Positions 34,358 to 45,367 of a DNA stretch of 64,000 nucleotides are shown piece after piece. The stretch is from Gnetum montanum (Eukaryota > Streptophyta > Gnetopsida > Gnetales > Gnetaceae): NCBI GenBank assembly GCA_015680685.1, contig MNCI01035860.1:92816-156815 (forward strand). Direction: 5' to 3'. Made by a program: the position numbers and the translations under genes. How positions within the stretch are numbered: position 1 is the first letter of the stretch; each line of letters starts with the position of its first letter. The notes below the pieces were generated by a model that saw only the letters and a program-made list of their open reading frames with translations, ran no database searches and was not told the DNA's origin.

Positions 34358-35219
34358 TGGATGAGTTGTCATGGGTTGATCGTGTCGATGTGATTCCATT
34401 AACACAATCACGTCAACACATGGTTTCCTACATCAATGCATACGTGTCAACGTAGTGTCTGTTTTGCCTATAAATACGCATGCTCTTTCCATGTATTGAC
34501 ATTATTTTGTCAATAGAGTAGCTAAACCCTTCATTTTTATGTCGTAGTCTTAGATAATAGTCAGTGAGTGCCCATAGTATGGATTTGAGTCAACTGTATG
34601 TTGTCTTATTTGAGTGACAATGTACCTGGACACATTCCATGAACAGTAATAAGATCGAGATTGATTCTTATTAATTGTAGTACTTTGACTTAGATTAAAT
34701 TTACTTTTAATGCAATTTATATTCCATGTACTTAGTTAATATTCACATTTCCATGCACATTAATAAATTGGTGGAATGAATGTGACCATTTTCGAGCATA
34801 AACACGCATTTGCTTGGTAATTCCAGTAGCGTTATTGCTTGGTTTGCCCAATAGCATAGTGCTTGGCAATTCCAGTAGTGGATACATGGGTTCAGGATGG
34901 GTATGGTAAGGTAGGAATGGACACTCATTGCCCATAGGCTAGTTTAGACTTTACTTTTCATTGTTAATTAGATTAAATAATTAATTTCTCTATTATTGTT
35001 GGGAGTAGTATAAAGCTAAAACAACATCAACAATCATATGCCTCACTTTGGACTAAACCATAAGTGACAAAGCTACTAGTCCAAGTGGGAAGATAGAAAA
35101 TTGCGATAAATGCTTAACAATCTAGATGCACAACTAGTCCCATCCACAGAATTTGATCGGATCATGTGTGAATGCTTGTGATTTGTATTGTTGGGTGTAA
35201 GGGGTACTTGCTGCTCATT
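34358..35219 (+). repeat. Solo LTR (862 bp) in the post-pol region of Element 4
   Basis: Related to the 23601 and 49159 LTRs and to the outer solo LTR. TATAAATA is at 34469-34476. AGGTA flanks both sides (34353-34357 and 35220-35224) if the right end is taken as ...GCTCATT, which lacks the usual CA. No primer site or polypurine tract adjoins it, and the sequence on its right (35225-35590) resembles the post-pol region of Element 3, so it is solo. The exact left end is less sure. Confidence 0.65.
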
Positions 35220-35224
35220 AGGTA

Positions 35225-36589
35225 TGATGATCATCTTAACCACAACTGATATAAGAATCTATTACTAACATGGTAAGGTACCTCATGTCTTGATCTCTAC
35301 AATCATTTCTCATTCCATTATTCACCTTACTTCTACATGTAATTATGTGCCTAATGGTTTTATATAGTATAGTACAAGATGCCGACTAAGGAAGTTGTGT
35401 GCCTTTTGGAAAAAAGATATGATTTGTAATTAACATTTATGGTACCCATGTACATCCATAGAAGTGGTAATGCAAGTGCATTATGATAGAGGTTACTTTG
35501 GGAAGGACCTACTTGCATGACTTTTGTTGATTATGGCTTTGAACCAATCTCACATCTTCAAGGATATTATGAGCAAATTTTCTAAATTCATGCATAATAT
35601 TATAAACTACTTGTTACTTTTGATTAATTTTAATGCTTTTATATTAAAATTTTTATTAAATTTCCTATTTCTTGGTTATTTTAAAATCTAAAATATCTAA
35701 TCCTTTGGTAAGAAGAGAAAATCCAAGAGGGCTCTTCTAAATAAGAGCAAGGCCTAATCCTTTTCCAACCTCAAAGAAGAGGACTTTTAAGATTCATTGT
35801 AAGGATGAAAACCTAAAAAGGCATCCCTGAAACTCTTGGGCTTTCTCTTTAGACTTTCTTTTCAATGATTTGATGTACTTTAAAATTTTTAAATATTATT
35901 ATATATTTTTTTGTGGTTTGACACCCACCCCTAAAACATCTAATCCTTATGATTTCTTTATGATATCTTATGAATTAGACATTTGACTTTATTTGTTTGA
36001 AAACCTATGAGATCTCAAAGTTGAGCTCATTTGTTGTGGAGGCTAAGGACATGATTTTTTTGAAATTTTTTTAACATCCCACTTTGAAACATTAAGGTAA
36101 TTAATAGTAAAAATAATAAAAATGACTTAAAAATTTTATGATTTTAGTTATCCTAGAGTGTTAGGAACATTATTTCATAATCACCTTGAGCCGAAATGTT
36201 GAATTCTTTGAATTTTAAGCTACCCAAGGATCCAAAAAGCATTTAAAAATTAAGGGAAAATTGCCAAAGCTATTGTTAATCCTAGGGTGATTGTAAATGA
36301 TGCCTAAATAGATCCCTAAGATTGAAGGCCTTTTGCAAAGCAAGAAAAAATAAGCTAAGAGAAGGAGAGAGGAGGACATGCTCACGAACAAGTAACATAT
36401 ATAAGAATTAAATTTCAAACATCATATATCCACTACCTAAGTTTTCATGGAATGATGATGAGAAATTTTAGTTAATTTTTTAAAACTTCTACATAAAAGG
36501 AAAGTGCGAAGAAGAACTGCCATAGCTAGGAATAACATGAAGACTCATCATCAGCAGATTTTTGAAGATTCTTGCAATTTTTTTTAAAC
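35225..36589 (+). other. Post-pol remnant of Element 4 and unclassified sequence
   Basis: 35225-35590 aligns with 44120-44480 of Element 3 (ATGGTAAGGYACCTCATGTC and following). From 35600 to 36589 the sequence is AT-rich, and I recognise neither a repeat nor a coding frame. Confidence 0.45.
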
Positions 36590-37141
36590 TTTGATATTTG
36601 CTTACTCTTTTTATTATTTTGTAATACATTTACTCAAATAAATTTTGCAATGTCAATGTTTTCAATTACTTGCATTTTACTTTTAATGTTATTAAGCGGA
36701 ATGAGTACAACTAATCTTGAGAACGTAAGTGTAACTATTTGGTAATCTAGCAGTACTATTACTTGGTACACCCAGTAGTGCGATACTTGGTAATCCCAGT
36801 AGTGGTTGCACGAAGTCCAAGGTGTGACTGAGAGATCAAGATCGACTACTCATTACATAAGCCAATATAGATTTGCTTTACTATGACTTAAATTTAGAAA
36901 CTTTTACCTTCACTTCATGTTTATTAGGAGTACAATGGCCAATACAACATCAATATCATATACCTCACTATGAGTTAAACCATATGGATTGATTTTACTA
37001 ACTCACATGGGAATACAATGATCATGAATGCTAATTAATTACTAGTATAATCACATTGCCTAATCTGTGAAGTTTAAATGAGATTGCACACGAACACTCG
37101 TATCTCATATGGTTGAGTGTTTGATACTCCATCGATGATCA
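36590..37141 (+). repeat. 5' LTR remnant of Element 3
   Basis: From about 36650 the sequence follows the 3' LTR from about 48660 to its end (TTCACTTCATGTTTATTAGG, ACCTCACTATGAGTTAAACC). The U3 and TATA parts of the 3' LTR (48302-48600) have no counterpart before 36590. It ends CGATGATCA, one base before the primer site. Confidence 0.8.
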
Positions 37142-37142
37142 T

Positions 37143-37160
37143 TGGCATTGTTGCCAAGGA
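37143..37160 (+). other. Primer binding site of Element 3, tRNA-Asp type
   Basis: TGGCATTGTTGCCAAGGA, four differences (all transitions) from the tRNA-Asp complement. Confidence 0.85.
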
Positions 37161-37269
37161 TAAGTCAATGTTATACTAAGTAATTAATTTTCCAAAGTTC
37201 ATTGTATCACAACCTAACTCTAACCTTCATGACTGTAATATAAAGCACACTTAACATAAATAGTTGGAA

Positions 37270-39790
37270 AATGATAACATAGCTTCACATAATGATCAAT
37301 CATCACTTGCCAAGGATACAAAAAGGAGTAGTAACAGAATTGCTGATGAAGAAGACTAGGGAATGCCATTGTAGACATGAATTACTTATGCTCATAATGA
37401 TGCGTATCATTAAGAATTCACCTGCATATTGCGTTAGGACATATAAATGAGGTGGAGAGATATGCAAGGAAACATAGTTTTACCTCCCAAACATGTCGCG
37501 TTGACCATGCTAAACATTGCTTTAAGAGGAATGCACTTGGACCAGATTCAAGAAGGGTATCATGTGACTCAACACATGATTAGACCCTACAAACCTACAA
37601 ATAAGTAGATAAAAAGAGATGTTGCCATGGAAATCAAGCATGCTCATACCAAAGGGAAGCAAGCTAACACATTTATTGTCATAAAAGAGATTGATTAGTT
37701 CATTTCAGAACAACTCCACCAAAACCATGAGGAGCCATCAAAGACACTTATCATCAGACTAGAAGAACCTTTCAAAGCTTAACCTCACTTTGCTTTGGTA
37801 GAGACACATAAGGGAGAGGCTACCAACTCAAGATACAAGTGGGACTCTAGGCAAAGGAATCCTACTAAGCCTTACAAGAAGACTCACAAGAGTCATGAAA
37901 AGAGAACTAGCTAGCACCATTCTTGTGTTACCTCCTCTACTTCATCATGATCATTAGAGGACTATGATAGGAGATAGCACAGGTACTAAGATTTGGATAG
38001 GGAAAAGAGAAGAGCTCATGATCATCATGATCAATACTCAAGGTATTTTGATATAAAAGATGAGGATTATGAAAGAAGGAGACACACAAAGAGAGAAGAG
38101 AGGATCAAGAAAGGCAAGAGCATAGAAGGTGTCACTGCAACGATAGAGCTTATGAACCCAATGATGATGATGAACCCCTTATGGAAACTCAGAACATGAT
38201 CAACATGTAGGAAGCAATTTACATACCAACCAAGAATATGAGAGATAGTTGAATTAAATAGCTAGATGTGAATAACATGCCAAAATTTGAAGGAGGTTAC
38301 AATGCTGATCCTCAACATCACCTTCAAGCATTCCATGATGCCTTTGCCCTTCAAAACATAGAAATTAATTGGCAAAAATTAAAGCTATTTCCTAGAATAG
38401 TTGTTAAGGAAGTAGAAAGCTAGTGTAGGTCATTGGAACTTGAATTCATTAGATGTTGCAGTACCATACTTGAAATTTTTAATGATACATATAAGAAATA
38501 TTCATGAGTGTCAAACCTTAGTAAGAAAATTTAGAATTGAAAACAAGGGACTCATAAGACCCTTGATGTAGAAATGGGTAGATGTTATTCACTATTACAC
38601 AAATGTTAAGGCCATGGATTTTCATCAAAGGAACAACTAAGATACATCATAGATAAGCTAAGAAGCAAAACAAGAGAGACCCTTTAGATTTATGCCTAAG
38701 GAAGACTATTAGAATTAACCACCCATTGGATTCAAAGGCTCATCAATCAAGTGGCAAAAGAAGAAGGAGAACTTAGAGAAAGGGAATCAGTTGAAGAATA
38801 CAATAAGGACCCATCAATGCAAAAAAGAGATGTATGGTTATGTGATAACCAAGAGGAAGAAACCCTAGATCAAGTCATTAGGAAAGAGAAACTACTAATT
38901 CAAAAATCTATTGCTGATGTAGTAGCACAGGTAGCAAAACTGTGGGATTTGATAGATGAACAATGTACAATAGCACTAAGGATTATGAAGAAGAAAGTAG
39001 AAAAAGCACTCAATAGAGGCAGAGAAAAAGAAGAAGAAGAAGGAATTTGCACAAAAGGGTAAAGTCTCTTTAGTAGCTAGTTACTTAGACACCAACTTCA
39101 TAGATTATGAAGGTTGCATTGTGTGCTAGTATGAACATCCTAAGGGATGTTGTCTAGTCATGGTACATCTACAAGAAATTGGGGCATATGTACTTAACCC
39201 ATGATTTGTTCAAAAGAAAATACCTAGATGGTTACCTTATCATCAAGGAAACTACAAGCAAAAACTTCAACTAATGTACTATCCTAGTGGAGCCTTCCTG
39301 CAACCGTAGGAGCACTACCATTAGCAATGGCAATAATCGCAATCATGGGCCATGCCATTGCCATGCCAATAGTATCCATATCAACAACTTGATCCTTATG
39401 GATACTATGTCCAACATCTAGTCTTGGCTGATAGTGCAAATGTTCATAACCCACAATACTATTCAGTAGAATACCATAAATTAATGCTACCAAGGACTGA
39501 TTTGAACTTATATGTGCATCCACCAATAGTTGGACCTGCTACTCAACACTTTAGTCCTATGCCACCAATGCCACCTCCTATTATGTAGGGGAACTTGCCA
39601 ACACAACCTCAGCCAAAAAATGCTACAAGGACAATTAATACACATGAGAGAAAGGTTACTTGTGAGTCTTGATCCAAGAAATGACCATTCTTTAGAACGA
39701 GCCTAGAGAAAACTTAGCAGATGGGGAACATGTCTAATTCCATCCCATCCACATCAAGTTTTTTCTAATGCAGTAAGCTTCCAACTTCAT
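37270..39790 (+). pseudogene. gag: gag of Element 3
   Basis: The N-terminal part reads ASHNDQSSLAKD, then MRWRDMQGNIVLPPKH, as in Elements 1 and 2. An Arg/Asp/His-rich stretch follows at 37993-38199 (EKRRAHDHHDQYSRYFDIKD). The core at 38270-38480 reads MPKFEGGYNADPQHHLQAFH and KLKLFPRIVVKEVES. A 103-residue open stretch at 38751-39062 is Glu/Lys-rich and helical (VAQVAKLWDLIDEQ). A word CIVC-stop-YEHPKGCC (39120) is followed by a Tyr/Pro/Gln-rich tail to about 39600. One visible stop replaces a Trp that Element 4 keeps (ES-stop-C against ESWC). Confidence 0.8.
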
Positions 39791-40290
39791 TAGGTCCAAG
39801 CATCACAACTGTCATGCTTACACAAACAATAACCCATTGGATCAAGTAGGGGCTCTTTCACAAAAAAAAAATTGATCTAGGAAGTTCCTTGAGATATCTC
39901 CAAATAGTGGGATAAAAATCATACAAAGCTCTATTAGATTTTAGGTCTAGAGTAAATTTAATATCTCAAAACATGTACCAGGGTTGGAACCTCTCACCAC
40001 TAAAGAAAAAGTAACATCCATTTAAAGCTCATAGAATAGTCAATTGTAGTTCCACTTAGACAAGTGGATGATGCGATTACCACCATAAGTGACTAGTCTT
40101 ATCCTGCTAATTTTCTAGTAATTCATGTGGAGAAAATCCATGTTGGGTGGCTAATTACCAGTGAAGAAATCCAATCTAATAAGTACATGGAACTAGAAGA
40201 GTATATCATCAATACCTACGTAGTAGAAATAGATAAGCTAGAATAAAAAAAAAGAAATTCTTATCCTTAGAACAATTAGAAGGATGAAAA
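39791..40290 (+). pseudogene. pol: Aspartic protease region of Element 3
   Basis: YKALLDFRSRVNLIS (about 39920-39970) is the active-site loop; Asp is kept but Gly is Arg. Then WNLSPLKK, as in Element 2. The later Gly box is not readable because of frameshifts. By position it lies directly between the gag tail and RT. Confidence 0.65.
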
Positions 40291-41400
40291 AAACTAGGGA
40301 CACTTGGAAATCCTAGATACAATGGAACCAAAACCGTTGGAATGGAAGACCCTACCAACAACATTAGAATATGTATTTCTGAGCAACAAGAAGCCGATAG
40401 TTATCAATACCAATTTAGACAAGGAACAAAAAGGGAAACTAGTGGAAGTGCTCAACATCTTATGATGAGATCACATGAATTAGTCCATGAATTTCCCAAT
40501 ACCAAATGTACACTGATCCTATAGTTAAACCCAAACACCAACCTCAATGAAGACTTAATTCTAAGCTTAAGAAGGTAGTTAAGCAAGAATTGGGAAAGCT
40601 GCTAAAGGTAGAATTCATTTATCTAATTGTAGATAGTGAATGGGTAAGCCCTTTAGTGATAGTTCCAAAGAAGAGAGGGAAATGGCATGCCTGCATAGAT
40701 TTCTAGTTGTTGAACTCAACCATGTTTTAAGCATCATTTTTTATTGCCCTTTGTTGATCAAGTCTTGAACATAATTCTAGGACATGAGTACTACAGTTTT
40801 CTAGATGGGTACAGTGAATATAATTAGATCTACATTACACTAGAGGACCAAGAGAAAACCATGTTCACTGACCCCATGGAAAATGTTTTCTTATAGACAA
40901 ATGCCTTTCGTTCTATGCAATGCACCAGCAACCTTCTAGAGACTAGTTTTAAGCATCTTCCAAAAGTAGATAGGAAATGGTGTTGAAGTTTTTCATGGAT
41001 GATTTCTCCACATATGGGATAGATTTTGAAAAATCCTTGGATTAGTTGAAGCAAGCGCTTAAAAGATGTGTTCAAACTAATCTAAAGCTCAACTAGCAAA
41101 AGAGCCATCTTATGGTCCAAGAAGGCATAGTACTGGGACACAAAATCTCCCAAAAGGGTATAGAGGTAGATCCTAAAAAAATCAGATTCATCCAAAATAT
41201 TACTTAAAGGCCATAGATAGTAAAATATGTAAGATCCTTTTTAGGCCATAAAAGATATGATAGAAGATTTATTGAAAACTTCTCAAAAATAGCTAAACTG
41301 CTAATAGAACTCACAAAGAAGGATGCACTTTTTGAATGGACTAAGTCATGTGAAAAGGCATTCAAAGCTTTGAAATGGAAGTTAGTTGACATGCTAATCC
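40291..41400 (+). pseudogene. pol: Reverse transcriptase region of Element 3 pol
   Basis: The fingers read WVSPLVIVPKKRGKWHACID (40650-40710). The catalytic box FMDDFSTYGIDFEKS is at about 40992-41030 with both Asp residues. The connection GHKISQKGIEVDPKKIRFIQ and VRSFLGHKRYDRRFIENFSK is at 41140-41290, followed by FEWTKSCEKAFKALK. Single stops and shifts separate these blocks. It is the clearest RT in the window. Confidence 0.9.
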
Positions 41401-41900
41401 TTTAAGCCTCAGATTGATCAAGGCCTTTTCATATCATGACTAATGCCTCCAATTATGCACTTGACATAGTACAACCACAACTCGATGATCAAAAGAGACC
41501 ATACTACATACATTGTGCCAGTAGGAGCATCACCAGAGCATAATTAAACTACACAACAACTGAAAAAAAGCTAAAGGCCATGGTGTATGAACTTGAAAAA
41601 TTCATACATTATGTGCTTAGTTATCCAATCTATGTCCACATTGACCATAGTGCCACCCAATTTTTAATGAACAAGCCAATGGTCAACCCTAAAGTGATAA
41701 GATGGCTTGTGATTCTTCAAGAGTTTGACATCATAATGATTGATAAAAAAAGAATATAAAATGTTGTAGCTGATCATTTATCAAGGTTAAAGTGGAACAC
41801 AAACAATCGAATAGGACTGCTATTAGACCAATTTCCTAATGAGGATCTCTTCACTAGAATAGCAAGGATTGTAAATCCAATAGAACAACCATAAACGATA
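41401..41900 (+). pseudogene. pol: RNase H region of Element 3 pol
   Basis: MTNASNYALDIV (the first Asp position is Asn here), RPYYIHCASRSITRA, TEKKLKAMVYELEKFIHYVL and VHIDHSATQFLMNKP (Asp kept). The linker NVVADHLSRLKWN leads to integrase. One catalytic Asp and probably the Glu (EKKL for EKEL) are altered, so activity is unlikely. Confidence 0.85.
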
Positions 41901-43260
41901 GAGTACCTAACGTATCTCACCACACAAGAGCTTCCTGTTGAATGGAATAGGAAACAATGTGAACAATTCCTTCAAAAAGCTAAACAATACATGGAAATAA
42001 ATGGCAACCTATATAAAATTTGTGTAGATGGGCTTGTTAGATGGTGTGTACTTGATTATGACTAGAAAAGAGTGTTACAAGATGCCCATGAAGGTCCATG
42101 TGGTGGCCACTATGCAGGGCATATAATAGCACTTAAATTACTGATGGCATGCTACTTCTGGCCTACTCTATTCAGAGATGCACATACCTTTTCCCAATGA
42201 TGTGAACGTTGCCAAAGAGATGGAGGAATTTCAACTAGACATGAAGGACCACAACACTGGACATAGTGGCTAGAACCTTTTGATATTTGGGGAATTGATT
42301 TCATGGGACCCATTCAACTGATGTCAAATGAAAAAGCATACATTATTGTGATTGTGGATTATTGCACAAAGTGGTAGAGGTAGTAGTAGTAAAAGATTTT
42401 ACAACAAAAACGGTTGCCAAGTTTTTCCAATAACATGTGGTAAATTGATTTGGAGTACTAGAATGCTAATATCAGAAAATGGGATCCACTTCACCAATTC
42501 TACCTTTAAGAAACTCATGCCACAACTTGGGGTCAACCATAAATTAACAACACCATATCATCCCTAAGCAAATGATCAAGCTAAAGTTACTAACCACAAA
42601 ATTACTAGAATACTTACTAGGATAGTTAGTAGGTTTTGACATGATTGGAGTACAAAATTAAATGATGCTCTATTGACCTATAGAACATCCTAGAAATTAC
42701 CTATAGCATACACCCCATATGAGTTAGTTTATGGAAAGTTATTAACACTTCCAATCTAGGTAGAGCTTCACACTTTAGTTACTGCTAGTGAACTTTACCT
42801 TGATTTGAGTTTAGCACAAAAGGAACATCTAATGAATCTGAATCTTTTAGATGAAAATAGAAAAGTAGCACTTACAAGTAGTGAAGTCCACAAGTACTAT
42901 TCCAAGCTTAGGTACAATTTGTGGATAAGAAATGTAATCATACAACTAGGTGAGAAGGTACTTTATTACAATCCTAATCATTTACCATAAAAGCATAAAT
43001 TTTAGACACTTTGGAAGGGGCCATACATAGTACATGTCACTTACCCATCCAATTCCTTACATATTCATCACCCATCTAGCCCACATAAGCTTATCTTTGT
43101 CAACATCCTACAAGTCAAACCATATTATGAGTACTTAAAGAAATCTACCCAACCTACTCACCAGTCTTCCACTTGTTCTATCTTCCATTTCCTTGATCTT
43201 GATGAGAGTCATGGGGTCTCCATTTACACCCATAGGCACTTTACTAATTTTTCTATTTTA
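41901..43260 (+). pseudogene. pol: Integrase region of Element 3 pol
   Basis: The zinc-binding part is nearly whole at 42060-42230 (DAHEGPCGGHYAG ... CERCQRDGG, with one stop before it). The core starts WGIDFMGPIQLM (first Asp kept). A frameshift falls in the run GTGGTAGAGGTAGTAG near 42370. The second Asp is Glu (ISENGIHF) and the catalytic Glu is Lys (DQAKVTN). The C-terminal part reads GEKVLYYNPNHLP and LWKGPYIVHVTYPSN, ending about 43240. It is not functional. Confidence 0.88.
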
Positions 43261-44754
43261 TTTGTTTTATAACTCTTTTCATTTTTCACATTCTTTTACA
43301 TTTTTCTCATTCTTTTATACTTTCTCATTTCTTTAATTTTCCACATCTTTAATATTTTTCAATCCTTTTAATATTTTGCATTATTTATACTTTTTCATAA
43401 ATTTTTCCATCTTTCCCATTTCTTTTATACTTTTTTTAAAACCCTTTGTAAATAATTTTGATCATTAATAAAAACACATTTAAATAAAGGCAAGATGTAG
43501 CCCAATAAAGTGAAAAATTCTCTATAAAATCAAGTCATAAGAGACTTATTATTTGCATAGTGAGCCCACATCATCCATCCATCCATTCCATTAATAAAAT
43601 GTTCTTACCATGGCCATAATGATATTCTTTCCATTATCAAAGTAAGAATAAACTTATGATCATTATGCTTGGATAGAAAAGTGAAGAACCAAGTGGAATG
43701 AAAAGGGTGTCACATCAAGGGGACTTGTGAATTCTTTTTGGATTATTATTGCAAGCTCTATCATGTTATTAAGGTTGTATTATATCCTTGTAGATCGAAC
43801 GAAAATGGAAGTAAGTGTAAAATAAGTACTACCTTAAAAAAGTTGACATAGTTAACAAATAAAAGAGCATAAAATAAATTTCTAGAGGTTCCACTAAAAA
43901 GACATGTTATCCGTGGCTGAAGGTATGTAGCTTCTCATAAATGTAAAAAATAAAAATAATGTACCATGAATAAACTCCTCCCTTGGACAATACGTCAAGT
44001 GACAATACTCCTCGTAACATTGATAGTCTTACAATTGTGATTCCAAGAGATGAAATGCTTCAATGTCACTAGAATGTGGTCTAGACTTAGTTTGAATCTT
44101 GGAAAGAAAGGCTAATAATTATCTTAACCACTAATAAAACAAAAGAATTTATTATGCCTATGGTAAGGCACCTCATGTCATGATTCCTGCAGTCCCTTCT
44201 AAAACCATTTCATCTCACTGTTTAAATAATCATAACTTATGATTCTGAGTAACATAGAGTTATTTCTTCAATTTGGTGGTACTAATATGTGTGTTTTTCT
44301 AAACAAGTATGTGTTACATTCAACTCCTTAAGTGCCTAAGGAAACTTTTAGGCATGCTTATACAAGGGAATTAAGGGTTGGAGCCTACTTTGAGAGGACC
44401 CACTAGTATAACTGTTGTATCTTATGCCTACCAAGTGATTCCACATCATCTTGAACCTTCCAATCCCAATAAATCACCATAAATACTTCCCATATCACTC
44501 ACACTATTTGTTCTAACAACACAACAATGTTGTCTTTCTCATCCATTCCATTAATACCTCATATACTTTCATAGACCAAGATTCCTTAATCATAGACTTT
44601 CAATGCTCATTCTTCGCAACTAAAGCATCATCTCCATGTCAAGACCCTTTCAACATGATGCATATCTTCCAACCATCCTATGGGACTCAATTTACTTTTC
44701 CAAAAAAAAAAACATTCAAAAATTTTGATTTTTCTATGATGACACTGTATCTAT

Positions 44755-44827
44755 GATATTGTAGGCTCTACGATATCACATCTATAATGTCACATATATG
44801 ATATGGCATGCATAAAATCTATATATA
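44755..44827 (+). promoter_or_regulatory. Palindrome plus TATATATA block upstream of the Element 3 aORF
   Basis: GATATTGTAG-gct-CTACGATATC (44755-44777) is a hairpin with one mismatch that looks like a CpG-to-TpG change. TATATATA follows at 44820-44827. The aORF ATG is about 541 bases further on. The block shares GTATCTATGAT...GTAG words with the U3 of this element's own LTR (48330-48375), where the same words precede the TATATAAG box at 48409. A promoter role is inferred from position, from resemblance to U3, and from the parallel block in Element 1. Confidence 0.45.
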
Positions 44828-45057
44828 GCATGGAGGATTTAGAAAATTTTTGAATTCTGAATTTCACAAGGGAGTTGCCGATTTTTCTTTAAAGCTAAAG
44901 AGCTCTAACACTCGAATTCTAGTGCCCATAACTTGCTCATTATTGCCTCAATTTGCATAATTTTCAAATCTACATGATCCCAGAGTGATCACCTTAGTTG
45001 TGGGGGATGCTAGTAAGGATAATTTGAGTCAATTTTTTTGAAATTACTAACAATCGA

Positions 45058-45145
45058 AAGGTATTATAGGGGTAAGTTAAGGAACATATTAAGAATTTTT
45101 NGAAGGTATTATAGGGGTAAGTTAAGGAACATATTAAGAATTTTT
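45058..45145. other. Single N between identical 43-bp copies (assembly join)
   Basis: 45058-45100 is repeated at 45103-45145, with N at 45101. It is the same pattern as at 2551 and is best read as an untrimmed contig overlap. Confidence 0.85.
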
Positions 45146-45367
45146 AAAGAAAAACACAGGTGTTAAGGCCAAAACCACTTTAGGAAGACTTCTAATTGAT
45201 CATACCACTCATTTAAAGCACTAGTGGGGTTGTTATTGAAAAAATATTTTAACTCTACAATCATGATGAATTAAGAACTTGATATGACTAAGGGTATGAG
45301 TAAGGTATTAAATTATTACTCATTTATAAGAATATTCTGGTAATTCCAAACCCTTGATTGATTGTAG

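Larger units (their letters stand above)
43261..45367 (+). other. Spacer between pol and aORF in Element 3
   Basis: Mostly AT-rich non-coding sequence, with homologues in Element 4 (31560-32060 and 35225-35590). It contains the palindrome/TATA block (44755-44827) and an assembly join (45058-45145). From 44830 to 45367 it aligns with the aORF leader of Element 1 (shared AAGGGAGTT, CCCATAACTT, CTTAGTYNTGGGGG). Confidence 0.6.

Noticed and set aside
35600-36589. Possible host gene fragment
   Set aside because: AT-rich, frames under 70 codons, no splice or domain pattern.
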